A stretch of DNA of 12,409 nucleotides, from the NCBI GenBank assembly GCA_900551535.1, contig URWJ01000029.1, forward strand, positions 1-12,409, read 5' to 3'. This DNA is from an uncultured Granulicatella sp. Its GTDB lineage: Bacteria; Bacillota; Bacilli; Lactobacillales; Aerococcaceae. The number at the start of each line of letters is the position of its first letter. The first letter of the stretch is position 1. The translations under genes and the position numbers were made by a program. The notes under the pieces are model-generated. The model was given only the letters and a program-made list of their open reading frames with translations, did no database searches and had not been told where the DNA came from. Positions 1 to 6,945 of this stretch are shown one piece after another.

Positions 1-2
1 AA

Positions 3-1457
3 GGAGAAATCCATGCGCTTCTTGGAGAAAATGGAGCAGGAAAATCGACATTAATGAATATCCTTTCAGGGTTATTAGAACCAACGGAAGGAGAAATTAA
101 AGTAAATGGTGTTCCAACAAAAATTGATTCGCCAAATACAGCGAATCGCTTAAAAATTGGAATGGTTCACCAACACTTTATGCTTGTTAAGAAATTTAGT
201 GTAGTGGAGAACATTATCCTCGGTAAGGAGCAAACAAAGTTCGGTTTTATCGATAAGAATGCGGTAAAACAAGAAATTATGGAACTTTCTAAGAAATATC
301 ATCTTGCTGTAGACCCTGATGCAAAAGTAGAAGATATTACAGTTGGAATGGAACAACGTGTTGAAATCTTGAAAACTTTATATCGTGGAGCAGATATTTT
401 AATTTTTGATGAACCTACTGCAGTGTTAACTCCGCAAGAAATTGAAGAACTCATTATTATCATGAAGCAATTAACAAAAGAAGGAAAATCGATTTTCTTA
501 ATTACTCATAAGATTAAGGAAATTCAAGCGGTTGCTGACCGCTGTACGGTAATCCGTCGTGGGAATGTTATTGGAACTGTTGAGATTGGTAATGTTACCG
601 ATCAAGAATTAGCAGATATGATGGTAGGGCGTTCCGTTTCATTTAAGACTGAAAAAGCACCATCAAATCCGACGACTGATGCTTTAGTCATTAAAGATTT
701 AGTCGTTAAAGATAGCCGTGGTATCGAAGCGGTGAAAGGATTAGATTTAACTGTAAGACATGGTGAAGTTGTAGGGATTGCAGGGGTTGACGGAAACGGA
801 CAATCAGAACTCATTCAAGCCTTATCTGGTTTACGTGCTATCGAAAGTGGTTCGATTCAACTAGATGGAAAAGATATCACGAAGTTACCTACAAGACAAC
901 GGACTGAAGGAGGACTTGGGCATATTCCAGAAGACCGTCATAAACATGGTCTTGTTCTTCAAATGGGACTCGATGAAAACATCGGTATTCAAACATACTA
1001 TAAAGAACCATTATCGAAGAACGGTTTCTTAAATAAGAAAGCTTTTGTGGACTTAGCGGAACGCTTAATCGAAGAGTTTGACGTGCGTACTCCTAGTCCA
1101 ACAGTAGCTGCTGGAGCTCTTTCTGGTGGGAACCAACAAAAAGCAATCATCGCGCGTGAAATCGACCGTGACCCAAGTTTACTCATTGCAGCACAACCAA
1201 CCCGTGGACTTGACGTTGGTGCGATTGAATACATTCATAAGCGTTTGATTGATCAACGAAATAAAGGTAAAGCCGTATTGCTCATGAGCTTTGAATTAGA
1301 TGAAATTCTAAACGTTGCGGACCGCATTGCTGTGATGTATGAAGGTCGTATCGTAGACGTGTTAGATACAAAAGAGACAAATGAAACAGAATTAGGATTA
1401 TTAATGGCTGGTTCGACAAGAGAACAAGTAAGAGCCAAGGAACAGGAGGCGTTATAA
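3..1457 (+). CDS. nupA: Nucleoside-type ABC importer, tandem ATP-binding protein (5' partial)
   Basis: This is the cytoplasmic ATPase subunit that powers uptake through the two permeases encoded just downstream. The reading frame is open to the left edge: the codons before the ATG at 54 already encode GEIHALLGENGAGKST, which contains the first Walker A motif. The real start is therefore outside the window and roughly 30 N-terminal residues are missing; 484 residues are visible. The first nucleotide-binding domain has a Q-loop (VHQHFML), a degenerate signature (ITVGMEQRVEI), Walker B (LIFDEPTAVL) and a switch His (LITHK). The second domain has a degenerate Walker A without Lys (GVDGNGQSEL), signature LSGGNQQKA and a D-loop region reading QPTRGLDVGA. 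This asymmetry is normal for the BmpA-linked nucleoside/sugar importers (Lactococcus NupA, Bacillus NupO). The stop is one base before the next ATG. The family is sure. The nucleoside substrate is inferred from the paired permeases, and the binding lipoprotein gene is not visible. Confidence 0.93.
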   Translation, partial: GEIHALLGENGAGKSTLMNILSGLLEPTEGEIKVNGVPTKIDSPNTANRLKIGMVHQHFMLVKKFSVVENIILGKEQTKFGFIDKNAVKQEIMELSKKYHLAVDPDAKVEDITVGMEQRVEILKTLYRGADILIFDEPTAVLTPQEIEELIIIMKQLTKEGKSIFLITHKIKEIQAVADRCTVIRRGNVIGTVEIGNVTDQELADMMVGRSVSFKTEKAPSNPTTDALVIKDLVVKDSRGIEAVKGLDLTVRHGEVVGIAGVDGNGQSELIQALSGLRAIESGSIQLDGKDITKLPTRQRTEGGLGHIPEDRHKHGLVLQMGLDENIGIQTYYKEPLSKNGFLNKKAFVDLAERLIEEFDVRTPSPTVAAGALSGGNQQKAIIAREIDRDPSLLIAAQPTRGLDVGAIEYIHKRLIDQRNKGKAVLLMSFELDEILNVADRIAVMYEGRIVDVLDTKETNETELGLLMAGSTREQVRAKEQEAL

Positions 1458-1458
1458 G

Positions 1459-2517
1459 ATGAAAGGTGCAAAATACAAAAAGATTCTTATTCCAGTCCTT
1501 TCAGTTGTACTTGGACTATTAGTCGGAGCTTTAATCATGTGGGTATTCGGCTTTGATGTTGTGAAAGGATATTCCGCATTACTCAAAGGCTCGCTTGGAA
1601 AACCATTTTATATTGGTGAAACATTACGTCAAGCTACACCTTTAATTCTCGTAGCACTTGGATTTGCGTTTGCAAGTTACGCTGGTTTCTTCAATATCGG
1701 GGTTGCTGGACAAGCGTTAGTCGGTTGGTTTGCATCTGTTGCGACAGGCCTCGTTCTTCCAGATTTACCAAAAATCATCCTCTTACCTTTATGTATTTTC
1801 ATGGGGATGCTTGCTGGTGCTATTTGGGCAGGAATTGCTGGTTACTTAAAGGCGTACCTTAATGCCAGTGAAGTTATCGTAACGATCATGTTAAACTACA
1901 CAGCGCTTCATATCGTAAACTACGTGATTCGCGAAATCTTAACAGAGAAATCAGAAATCACAGCCTCTATTCCAGAAGCAGCTAGCTTAAGAATGCAATT
2001 CTTGTATCAATTAACAGGAAAATCAACGTTGCATGGCGGTATCTTCATTGCAATCTTGGCAGTCTTCATCGTGTGGTTAATTATGAATAAAACAACTACT
2101 GGTTTTGAATTGAAAACAGTAGGGTTAAATAAACACGCTGCAGAATATGCAGGGATGAGCGCGAAGAAGACAATAATTCTTGCAATGGTTATCTCTGGTG
2201 CCTTAGCAGGTCTTGGCGGAGTGATGGAAGGGTTAGGAACTTTCCAAAATGCGTTTGCTTCAGAAAGTCTTCCAAGTATCGGATGGGACGGAATGGCAGT
2301 ATCGCTTCTTGGGTTGAATAATCCAATCGGTATTCTATTCTCTGCATTAGTATTTGCCATTCTTCGTATTGGAGGTATTTCAATGCCGCTCCTTGCGAAG
2401 ATTCCAACAGAAGTCGTATCGATTGTAGTCGCATTTATCATCTTCTTTGTGGGTGCGAACTACTTAATGGAAGTTATTGTTGATAAATTCCCTCAATTTG
2501 GGAAGAGAAAGGGGTAA
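1459..2517 (+). CDS. nupB: Nucleoside-type ABC importer permease 1
   Basis: This is an integral membrane permease of the BPD_transp_2 family, 352 aa, one half of the translocation channel driven by the ATPase encoded upstream. It is hydrophobic almost throughout, beginning with a membrane segment at about residues 9-31 (LIPVLSVVLGLLVGALIMWV). The family motif FFNIGVAGQALVGWFA is visible near residue 75. An EVIVTIMLNYTA stretch near residue 138 resembles the cytoplasmic coupling region, and GGVMEGLG lies in the later half. The ATG follows the preceding stop by one base, and AGGAGG at 1444-1449 lies inside the end of the upstream gene, so the two are translationally coupled. It corresponds to Lactococcus NupB or Bacillus NupP. 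The match is by family pattern; the exact substrate range (purine and pyrimidine nucleosides) is inferred. Confidence 0.9.
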   Translation: MKGAKYKKILIPVLSVVLGLLVGALIMWVFGFDVVKGYSALLKGSLGKPFYIGETLRQATPLILVALGFAFASYAGFFNIGVAGQALVGWFASVATGLVLPDLPKIILLPLCIFMGMLAGAIWAGIAGYLKAYLNASEVIVTIMLNYTALHIVNYVIREILTEKSEITASIPEAASLRMQFLYQLTGKSTLHGGIFIAILAVFIVWLIMNKTTTGFELKTVGLNKHAAEYAGMSAKKTIILAMVISGALAGLGGVMEGLGTFQNAFASESLPSIGWDGMAVSLLGLNNPIGILFSALVFAILRIGGISMPLLAKIPTEVVSIVVAFIIFFVGANYLMEVIVDKFPQFGKRKG

Positions 2518-2523
2518 TGAGAA

Positions 2524-3483
2524 ATGGATTTAGTAACACTTTTACAAGTAGTTGTCGGGAACATGCTCATCTACTCAACACCGCTGATTTTAACAGCTTT
2601 AGGGGGTATCTTCTCGGAACGAAGCGGGATTGTAAATATCGGTCTTGAAGGAACAATGGTCATTGGAGCCTTTGCCTCAGCCGTCTTCAACTTAGCGTTT
2701 GCTTCACAATTTGGTTCATGGACGCCATGGGTTGCTCTGATTGTGGCGGCGGTTGCTGGAATGTTGTATTCAGCCATTCATGCGATTGCTACAGTTTACC
2801 TGCGTGCAGACCATATTATTTCTGGGACAGTGTTAAACTTACTAGCACCAGCTTTAACGGTGTTCCTGTGTCGCTTAATGTATAATGAAATTGGACAAAC
2901 GGAAATCATTACGAACTACTTTGGTAAAACAACGATTCCAGTGTTAAGTTCAATTCCAGTCATTGGGAAAATCTTCTTTACAGATACATTCGTGCCAGCG
3001 TTCTTGGCGATTGGACTTGCATTTGTTTGTTCGGTCATCCTGAATAAGACGAAATTTGGATTGCGATTACGTTCTGTTGGGGAACATCCACAAGCAGCAG
3101 ATACATTAGGAATTAACGTTTACCATATGCGTTTTGCAGGAGTATTAATCTCAGGGTTCTTGGCTGGTATCGGAGGAGCAATCGTTGCTCAATCGATTAC
3201 ACTGAACTTCTCAGCGACAACCATCGCTGGTCAAGGGTTCATTGCGATGGCTGCAATGATCTTTGGTAAGTGGAATTCAGTGAGCGTTATGCTATCAGCA
3301 TTACTCTTTGGACTTGCTCAAAGTTTAGGGGTTATCGGAAACTACATCCCAGTAATTAAAGATATTCCATCAGTTGGCTTGACGATTGCGCCATATTTGA
3401 TTACTATCATTGTATTGGTAGGATTCATTGGAAAATCGGAAGGTCCAGCCGCTAACGGTAAGAACTACGTAAAATCTAAATAA
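2524..3483 (+). CDS. nupC: Nucleoside-type ABC importer permease 2
   Basis: This second membrane permease (319 aa, BPD_transp_2 family) would pair with the preceding one to form the heterodimeric channel. The diagnostic motif ERSGIVNIGLEGTMVIGAFA lies at about residues 32-51. It is the counterpart of the FNIGVAGQ motif in the partner permease and typical of Lactococcus NupC or Bacillus NupQ. Hydrophobic segments alternate along the protein, and RADHIISGTVLNLLAP sits near residue 94. The start is six bases after the previous stop, with AAAGGGG at 2508-2514 as ribosome-binding site. A strong intrinsic terminator begins seven bases after the stop, so this is the last gene of the transporter operon. 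No binding protein follows; in relatives it is encoded upstream of the ATPase, which is outside this window. Confidence 0.9.
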   Translation: MDLVTLLQVVVGNMLIYSTPLILTALGGIFSERSGIVNIGLEGTMVIGAFASAVFNLAFASQFGSWTPWVALIVAAVAGMLYSAIHAIATVYLRADHIISGTVLNLLAPALTVFLCRLMYNEIGQTEIITNYFGKTTIPVLSSIPVIGKIFFTDTFVPAFLAIGLAFVCSVILNKTKFGLRLRSVGEHPQAADTLGINVYHMRFAGVLISGFLAGIGGAIVAQSITLNFSATTIAGQGFIAMAAMIFGKWNSVSVMLSALLFGLAQSLGVIGNYIPVIKDIPSVGLTIAPYLITIIVLVGFIGKSEGPAANGKNYVKSK

Positions 3484-3490
3484 GAATGAG

Positions 3491-3537
3491 AACTGCTTTT
3501 AATTTAGGTGTCATACTGTATTAAAAGCAGTTTTTTT
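3491..3537 (+). terminator. Intrinsic terminator after the nucleoside transporter operon
   Basis: A perfect 12-bp stem (AACTGCTTTTAA at 3491-3502 with TTAAAAGCAGTT at 3521-3532, extendable by one T-A pair) closes an 18-nt loop. The T run spans 3531-3537. It sits between nupC and potD and ends only 18 bases before the potD start codon. Confidence 0.9.
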
Positions 3538-3555
3538 AATGAGAAGGGGTCATAA

Positions 3556-4644
3556 ATGAAAAAACTAGTATCTTTAATCGTTGCAATTCTTGCAATGGTT
3601 GCTATTTTATTTGGAGTAAAAAACATGCTTCAAGCAAAAGAATCTACAGAGGAAGTAGAAAACTCATCAGAACAACAGCAATTGTTCCTATTTAACTGGG
3701 GAAACTATATCGATCCAGAATTGATTAAAGAATTTGAAGCCGAAACAGGCATTCAAGTGGTCTATGAAACATTCGATTCTAATGATGCGATGGAAGCCAA
3801 GCTAAAACAAGGCGGAACGCGTTATGATATCGTCTTTCCAAGTGAATCAAGTATTACCAAATTAGTGAATCAAAATTTACTTCAAAAGCTAGACCATTCA
3901 AAGATTAAAGGACTAGAAAATATTTCTCCGTTCTTATTAAATAGTCCAGTGGATAAAGGAAACCAATATACAGTGCCATATTTCTGGGGAACTGTCGGGA
4001 TTATGGTGAATACGAAATATATCGACCCAGAAAGCATTCAAACATGGAATGATTTATGGAAAGAAGATTTCAAAAATAAAGTACTCGTCTTAGATGGAAA
4101 CCGTGAAGCACTAGGGATGGCGCTTCAATCATTAGGGTATTCATTAAATTCGAAGAATGAGAATGAATTACATGCGGCAGAAGTGAAGTTAAAAGAATTG
4201 AAACCAAATGTTCGCGCAGTCCTTAACGAAGAAATTAAAACAATGATGAAACTCGAAGAAGCTCCAATCGGAATGGGGTATTCTGGAGATGCGGCGGCAG
4301 TTGCAGAAGAAAATCCAAACGTTCAATATATCTTACCAAAAGATGGCAGTGCGGTTTGGACAGATAACTTTGCAATCGCACATACAGCTGTAAATATCGA
4401 TGGTGCATATGCCTTTATTAACTTCATGCTTCGCCCAGAAAATGCAGCTAGAAACGCGGAATACGTGGGTTATTCAACACCAAACGAAAAAGCTAAAGAG
4501 TTAATGGATCCTGAAGTAACTTCTGATGAAACATACTATCCTTCAGAAGAAATTATTAATTCATTAGAACACTATGAGTATTTAGGGAACGAGTGGATTC
4601 AAAAATATAACGAAGCCTTCTTAGACTTCAAGATGGAGTTATAA
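3556..4644 (+). CDS. potD: Spermidine/putrescine-binding protein PotD
   Basis: This extracytoplasmic substrate-binding protein of the polyamine ABC importer family (362 aa) would capture spermidine or putrescine and deliver it to a PotBC membrane channel powered by PotA. Residues about 4-20 form a hydrophobic signal or anchor segment. No Cys follows it, so there is no lipobox, as I recall also for the pneumococcal PotD. Mature-domain landmarks are LFNWGNYIDPE (residues 44-54), YETFDSNDAM, YFWGTVGI, DGNREALG (R183, E184), VWTDNFAI (W268, D270) and INFMLRPENA with GYSTPN. The Trp, Asp and Glu positions match the usual polyamine pocket. GAGAAGGGG just upstream is the ribosome-binding site. The gene starts 18 bases after a terminator with no clear promoter in between, and one base separates its stop from the next ATG. 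The potA, potB and potC genes are not adjacent, which is unusual for this family. Confidence 0.9.
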   Translation: MKKLVSLIVAILAMVAILFGVKNMLQAKESTEEVENSSEQQQLFLFNWGNYIDPELIKEFEAETGIQVVYETFDSNDAMEAKLKQGGTRYDIVFPSESSITKLVNQNLLQKLDHSKIKGLENISPFLLNSPVDKGNQYTVPYFWGTVGIMVNTKYIDPESIQTWNDLWKEDFKNKVLVLDGNREALGMALQSLGYSLNSKNENELHAAEVKLKELKPNVRAVLNEEIKTMMKLEEAPIGMGYSGDAAAVAEENPNVQYILPKDGSAVWTDNFAIAHTAVNIDGAYAFINFMLRPENAARNAEYVGYSTPNEKAKELMDPEVTSDETYYPSEEIINSLEHYEYLGNEWIQKYNEAFLDFKMEL

Positions 4645-4645
4645 T

Positions 4646-6232
4646 ATGCATTACTATTTAAAAGCTAAAAACCTCTTTATTGGAGATGCAACGACAGCAG
4701 TTGCTGGGATTTTAGAAATAAAAGACGGTCGCATTGTGGGCCGCTTCGATTACAATACACCTGTTGAAGGAGAAATCTTAGATGCAGGTGACAAACTAGT
4801 CGTCCCTGGATTCATTGATGCCCATGTGCATTTATACTTATCCGCTTTAATTCATTTAGGGAAAATGAAGGCGGTCGGTGGACCAACGATTGAGGAAGTC
4901 GTTCATCAAGCAAGTTCGATTCCAGAATATAATGGATGGAAAATCGGAATTGGTTGGTATGCCAGCGACTTTGGGCAACAAGTGTTACCGACAAAAGAAG
5001 ACTTAGATAAAGCTTCAACAGACGTACCTATCTGCTTAATCGCAGGGGACGCGCATACGATTTGGCTCAATTCAAAAGCGCTAGAAGTGCTAGAATTAAC
5101 GCCAGATGCGATTCCGCAAAACATCGGCGGAGAAGCAGTGGTAGAAGGCGGCGAACTTACAGGGGTGTTCCTTGAAGCAAAAGCCATCTATTATTTATCA
5201 AAAGTATTGTCTGTATATAAAGACGACGAAGAGCAAGCGTTAAAAGATTATATGTCTTATTTAAACAAAATGGGTGTGACGGCCGTTGGGGATGTTGCCT
5301 TAACAGGTGAAAGCCCAGATGATATCGTGTATCCAGAACTGTACTCGAAAGTAGAAAAGGATGCCACTGTTCGTGTGAGCTTCTTCCCAGCGATGCGTGA
5401 AGAAGTGGAACGTAACCGTGAGCTGTACAAGACATACCGCTCTGACATGCTCCAAATGGGGGGCGTGAAGCAATTTTACGATGGAGTGACAAGTTCGCAT
5501 ACGGCTTATTTAAAAGAGCCATATCCAATGCCATTTTTTGAAGGAGACGTGGGTGGACCTCTTTTAACAGAAGAGAAGATGGAACGCTTAACACTTCTTG
5601 CCAATAAAGAAGGATGGCCGATGCGTATTCATACGGTTGGGGATAAGGCGATTGCGTTAACGCTTCAAAACTTCAAAAAGGCGCAAGAAGAGACTCCGTT
5701 TGACGCTCCAAATAAATTCAATACGATTGAACATTTGGAAGTGATGGATCCAACAGACCTTCCATTAACGGCTCAGCCTTCATTAATTGTTTCAGTGCAA
5801 CCAAGTCATTTATTAGTAGGATACGAGACTTTAGATGAAGAGGTGGGTGCAGAACGTGCGCGTCATATGTTCCCGTTCAAATCTTTCTTAGAAGAGGGTG
5901 CAACGCTTGGATTTGGAACAGATACGCCAGTTGTACTAGATGTGACGCCATTTGAATCGATGTTTAACGCGGTAGCCCGCCAAACAAAAGAGCAGCTACC
6001 AGTGCCATGCTTAATGCCGGAACAACGCATTTCAATTGGAGAAGCATTAAAGGCGCATACGAGTGGGGCAGCTAAAGCCCTCAGTCGTTTGGATATTGGA
6101 ACACTAGAAGTTGGGTCCTTAGCAGATTTTGTCATTTTAGACAAGAATATTCTTGAAAGTGACCCTGTGGATTTGTTAAACACGAACGTAGAAGCAACCT
6201 ATATCAGTGGAAAATGTGTCTATAAAAACTAA
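4646..6232 (+). CDS. YtcJ-type metal-dependent amidohydrolase
   Basis: This is a cytoplasmic hydrolase of the Amidohydro_3 / YtcJ family (528 aa, usual length about 530), with no signal peptide. Metal-site motifs are visible in order: VPGFIDAHVHL with H60 and H62, a Lys in VKQFYDGVTSSHTAYL (K275), MRIHTVGDKAI (H329, D333), IEHLEV (H363) and FGTDTPV (D426). The short N-terminal and C-terminal beta segments (LEIKDGRIVG, ADFVILDKNI) form the companion domain typical of the superfamily. The best-known relative is N-substituted formamide deformylase, but the substrate cannot be read from sequence. The start lies one base after the potD stop, with GGAG at 4635-4638 as ribosome-binding site, so it is co-translated with PotD. 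This suggests, without proving, that it acts on an imported amide or acylated amine. A terminator follows immediately. Confidence 0.88.
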   Translation: MHYYLKAKNLFIGDATTAVAGILEIKDGRIVGRFDYNTPVEGEILDAGDKLVVPGFIDAHVHLYLSALIHLGKMKAVGGPTIEEVVHQASSIPEYNGWKIGIGWYASDFGQQVLPTKEDLDKASTDVPICLIAGDAHTIWLNSKALEVLELTPDAIPQNIGGEAVVEGGELTGVFLEAKAIYYLSKVLSVYKDDEEQALKDYMSYLNKMGVTAVGDVALTGESPDDIVYPELYSKVEKDATVRVSFFPAMREEVERNRELYKTYRSDMLQMGGVKQFYDGVTSSHTAYLKEPYPMPFFEGDVGGPLLTEEKMERLTLLANKEGWPMRIHTVGDKAIALTLQNFKKAQEETPFDAPNKFNTIEHLEVMDPTDLPLTAQPSLIVSVQPSHLLVGYETLDEEVGAERARHMFPFKSFLEEGATLGFGTDTPVVLDVTPFESMFNAVARQTKEQLPVPCLMPEQRISIGEALKAHTSGAAKALSRLDIGTLEVGSLADFVILDKNILESDPVDLLNTNVEATYISGKCVYKN

Positions 6233-6236
6233 TGAG

Positions 6237-6270
6237 AAAGCTAGATAGAGCAGTCTATCTAGCTTTTTTT
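6237..6270 (+). terminator. Intrinsic terminator after the amidohydrolase gene
   Basis: A perfect 12-bp stem (AAAGCTAGATAG at 6237-6248 with CTATCTAGCTTT at 6255-6266) has a 6-nt loop AGCAGT and a run of seven T at 6264-6270. It begins four bases after the stop codon and insulates the potD-amidohydrolase unit from the fatty-acid operon. Confidence 0.93.
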
Positions 6271-6369
6271 ATGTGTTTTAAGCCTTTTAAAAATTGTTCT
6301 TTTTATGAAATTTACAAACAATAATGCCTAATTTAAAAGGAATGTAAGCTTTTTAAATTTTGAAAATAG

Positions 6370-6382
6370 TTTGAAGTTCAAA
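6370..6382. promoter_or_regulatory. FabT-like box A (distal)
   Basis: TTTGAAGTTCAAA is a perfect 13-bp palindrome with a central G and the same TTTGAn-n-nTCAAA architecture as the known FabT site TTTGATTATCAAA. It is centred at 6376, upstream of the predicted -35 element and exactly 30 bp from the next box. It could be a distal or cooperative repressor site. Confidence 0.6.
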
Positions 6383-6399
6383 ATAAACACCAAAAAAGG

Positions 6400-6412
6400 T
6401 TTGACAATCAAA
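6400..6412. promoter_or_regulatory. FabT-like box B (overlaps -35)
   Basis: TTTGACAATCAAA, centred at 6406, differs from a perfect FabT palindrome only around the centre. It contains the TTGACA hexamer of the predicted promoter at 6401-6406, so repressor binding here would block RNA polymerase directly. Confidence 0.8.
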
Positions 6413-6430
6413 CTATCTATCTTATATACT
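6401..6430 (+). promoter_or_regulatory. Predicted sigma-A promoter of the fab operon
   Basis: The -35 element TTGACA (6401-6406) is a consensus match. TATACT (6425-6430) serves as -10 after an 18-bp spacer. Transcription would begin near 6437, inside FabT box C, giving a leader of about 42 nt before the fabT ATG. Another promoter further upstream in 6271-6369 cannot be excluded; I saw no convincing element there. Confidence 0.75.
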
Positions 6431-6442
6431 TTGATTATCAAA
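6430..6442. promoter_or_regulatory. FabT box C (start-site proximal)
   Basis: TTTGATTATCAAA is a perfect palindrome around a central T and matches the published streptococcal FabT operator core exactly. It is centred at 6436, shares its first base with the end of the predicted -10, covers the predicted start site and lies 30 bp from box B. Confidence 0.88.
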
Positions 6443-6445
6443 TGA

Positions 6446-6458
6446 TTTGATATTCAAA
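6446..6458. promoter_or_regulatory. FabT box D (in leader)
   Basis: TTTGATATTCAAA is a 13-bp site with intact TTTGA and TCAAA half-sites, centred at 6452. It lies 16 bp from box C and just upstream of the fabT ribosome-binding site (AAGGAG at 6463-6468). It would lie in the transcribed leader. Confidence 0.78.
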
Positions 6459-6478
6459 CAAAAAGGAGAAAATCTTTT

Positions 6479-6940
6479 ATGGAACCAACTCTAGAGACCA
6501 TAAACGGGTATTTGGTGGACGTCTTTAATCAAATGCTCGACATTGAAGAATCTTCGCTGGCGCAAAGCCAATTTAATGATTTATCCATTAAAGAGATGCA
6601 TGCCATTGAAGCGATTGGAATGTATAACGAACATACGACAACAGAAGTCGCTAATAAATTAAATGTAACAGTTGGGACGCTAACCGTTGCGGTTAATGCT
6701 TTAGTGAAGAAAGGCTATGTTGTTCGTTTGAAGAGTGAAACCGATCGAAGAATTGTAATTTTAGGTCTGACCAAGAAAGGTCGCTTACTTTATCGTCTTC
6801 ATCGTAAATTCCACGAGAAGTTAGTTTTAAAAACAATCGAGGGAATGAATGCTGAAGAAATGGCAGTTCTTGTTAAAGGACTTCATAATTTATATGATTT
6901 CTTACACGAGGCTGTACTAGCAAATCAAGAAGGGAAGTAG
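6479..6940 (+). CDS. fabT: MarR-family fatty-acid synthesis repressor FabT
   Basis: This DNA-binding repressor of fatty-acid synthesis belongs to the MarR family (153 aa, usual length about 145-150). The N-terminal dimerisation region carries the FabT hallmark LSIKEMHAIEAIG. The winged helix-turn-helix runs from about residue 53 to 105, with recognition helix VTVGTLTVAVNALVKKGYV and wing SETDRRIVILGLTKKGR. In streptococci FabT binds TTTGATTATCAAA-type sites, and long-chain acyl-ACP increases its affinity. Four such sites lie in its own promoter, so it very likely represses itself and the whole downstream set. The start at 6479 has AAGGAG at 6463-6468. The fabM isomerase gene that precedes fabT in streptococci is absent; an unrelated, terminated unit lies upstream instead. 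Confidence 0.95.
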   Translation: MEPTLETINGYLVDVFNQMLDIEESSLAQSQFNDLSIKEMHAIEAIGMYNEHTTTEVANKLNVTVGTLTVAVNALVKKGYVVRLKSETDRRIVILGLTKKGRLLYRLHRKFHEKLVLKTIEGMNAEEMAVLVKGLHNLYDFLHEAVLANQEGK

Positions 6941-6945
6941 ACATT

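Noticed and set aside
780..1230. Loss of the Walker A lysine and altered Walker B in the second ATPase domain of the nucleoside transporter might suggest a broken gene.
   Set aside because: This degenerate second site (GVDGNGQSEL, AAQPTRGLD) is a normal feature of the family, and the frame is intact.
2007..2441. A 144-residue minus-strand open frame within the first permease gene, and similar minus-strand frames over the amidohydrolase and other genes.
   Set aside because: They mirror well-supported + strand genes, have no ribosome-binding sites or recognisable domains, and are compositional shadows.
6283..6340. CCTTTTAAA at 6283-6291 and TTTAAAAGG at 6332-6340 could pair as a stem upstream of the FabT boxes.
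   Set aside because: The 9-bp AT-rich stem has a 40-nt loop and lies upstream of the predicted start site, so it would not be in the main transcript; chance pairing in AT-rich DNA is likely.
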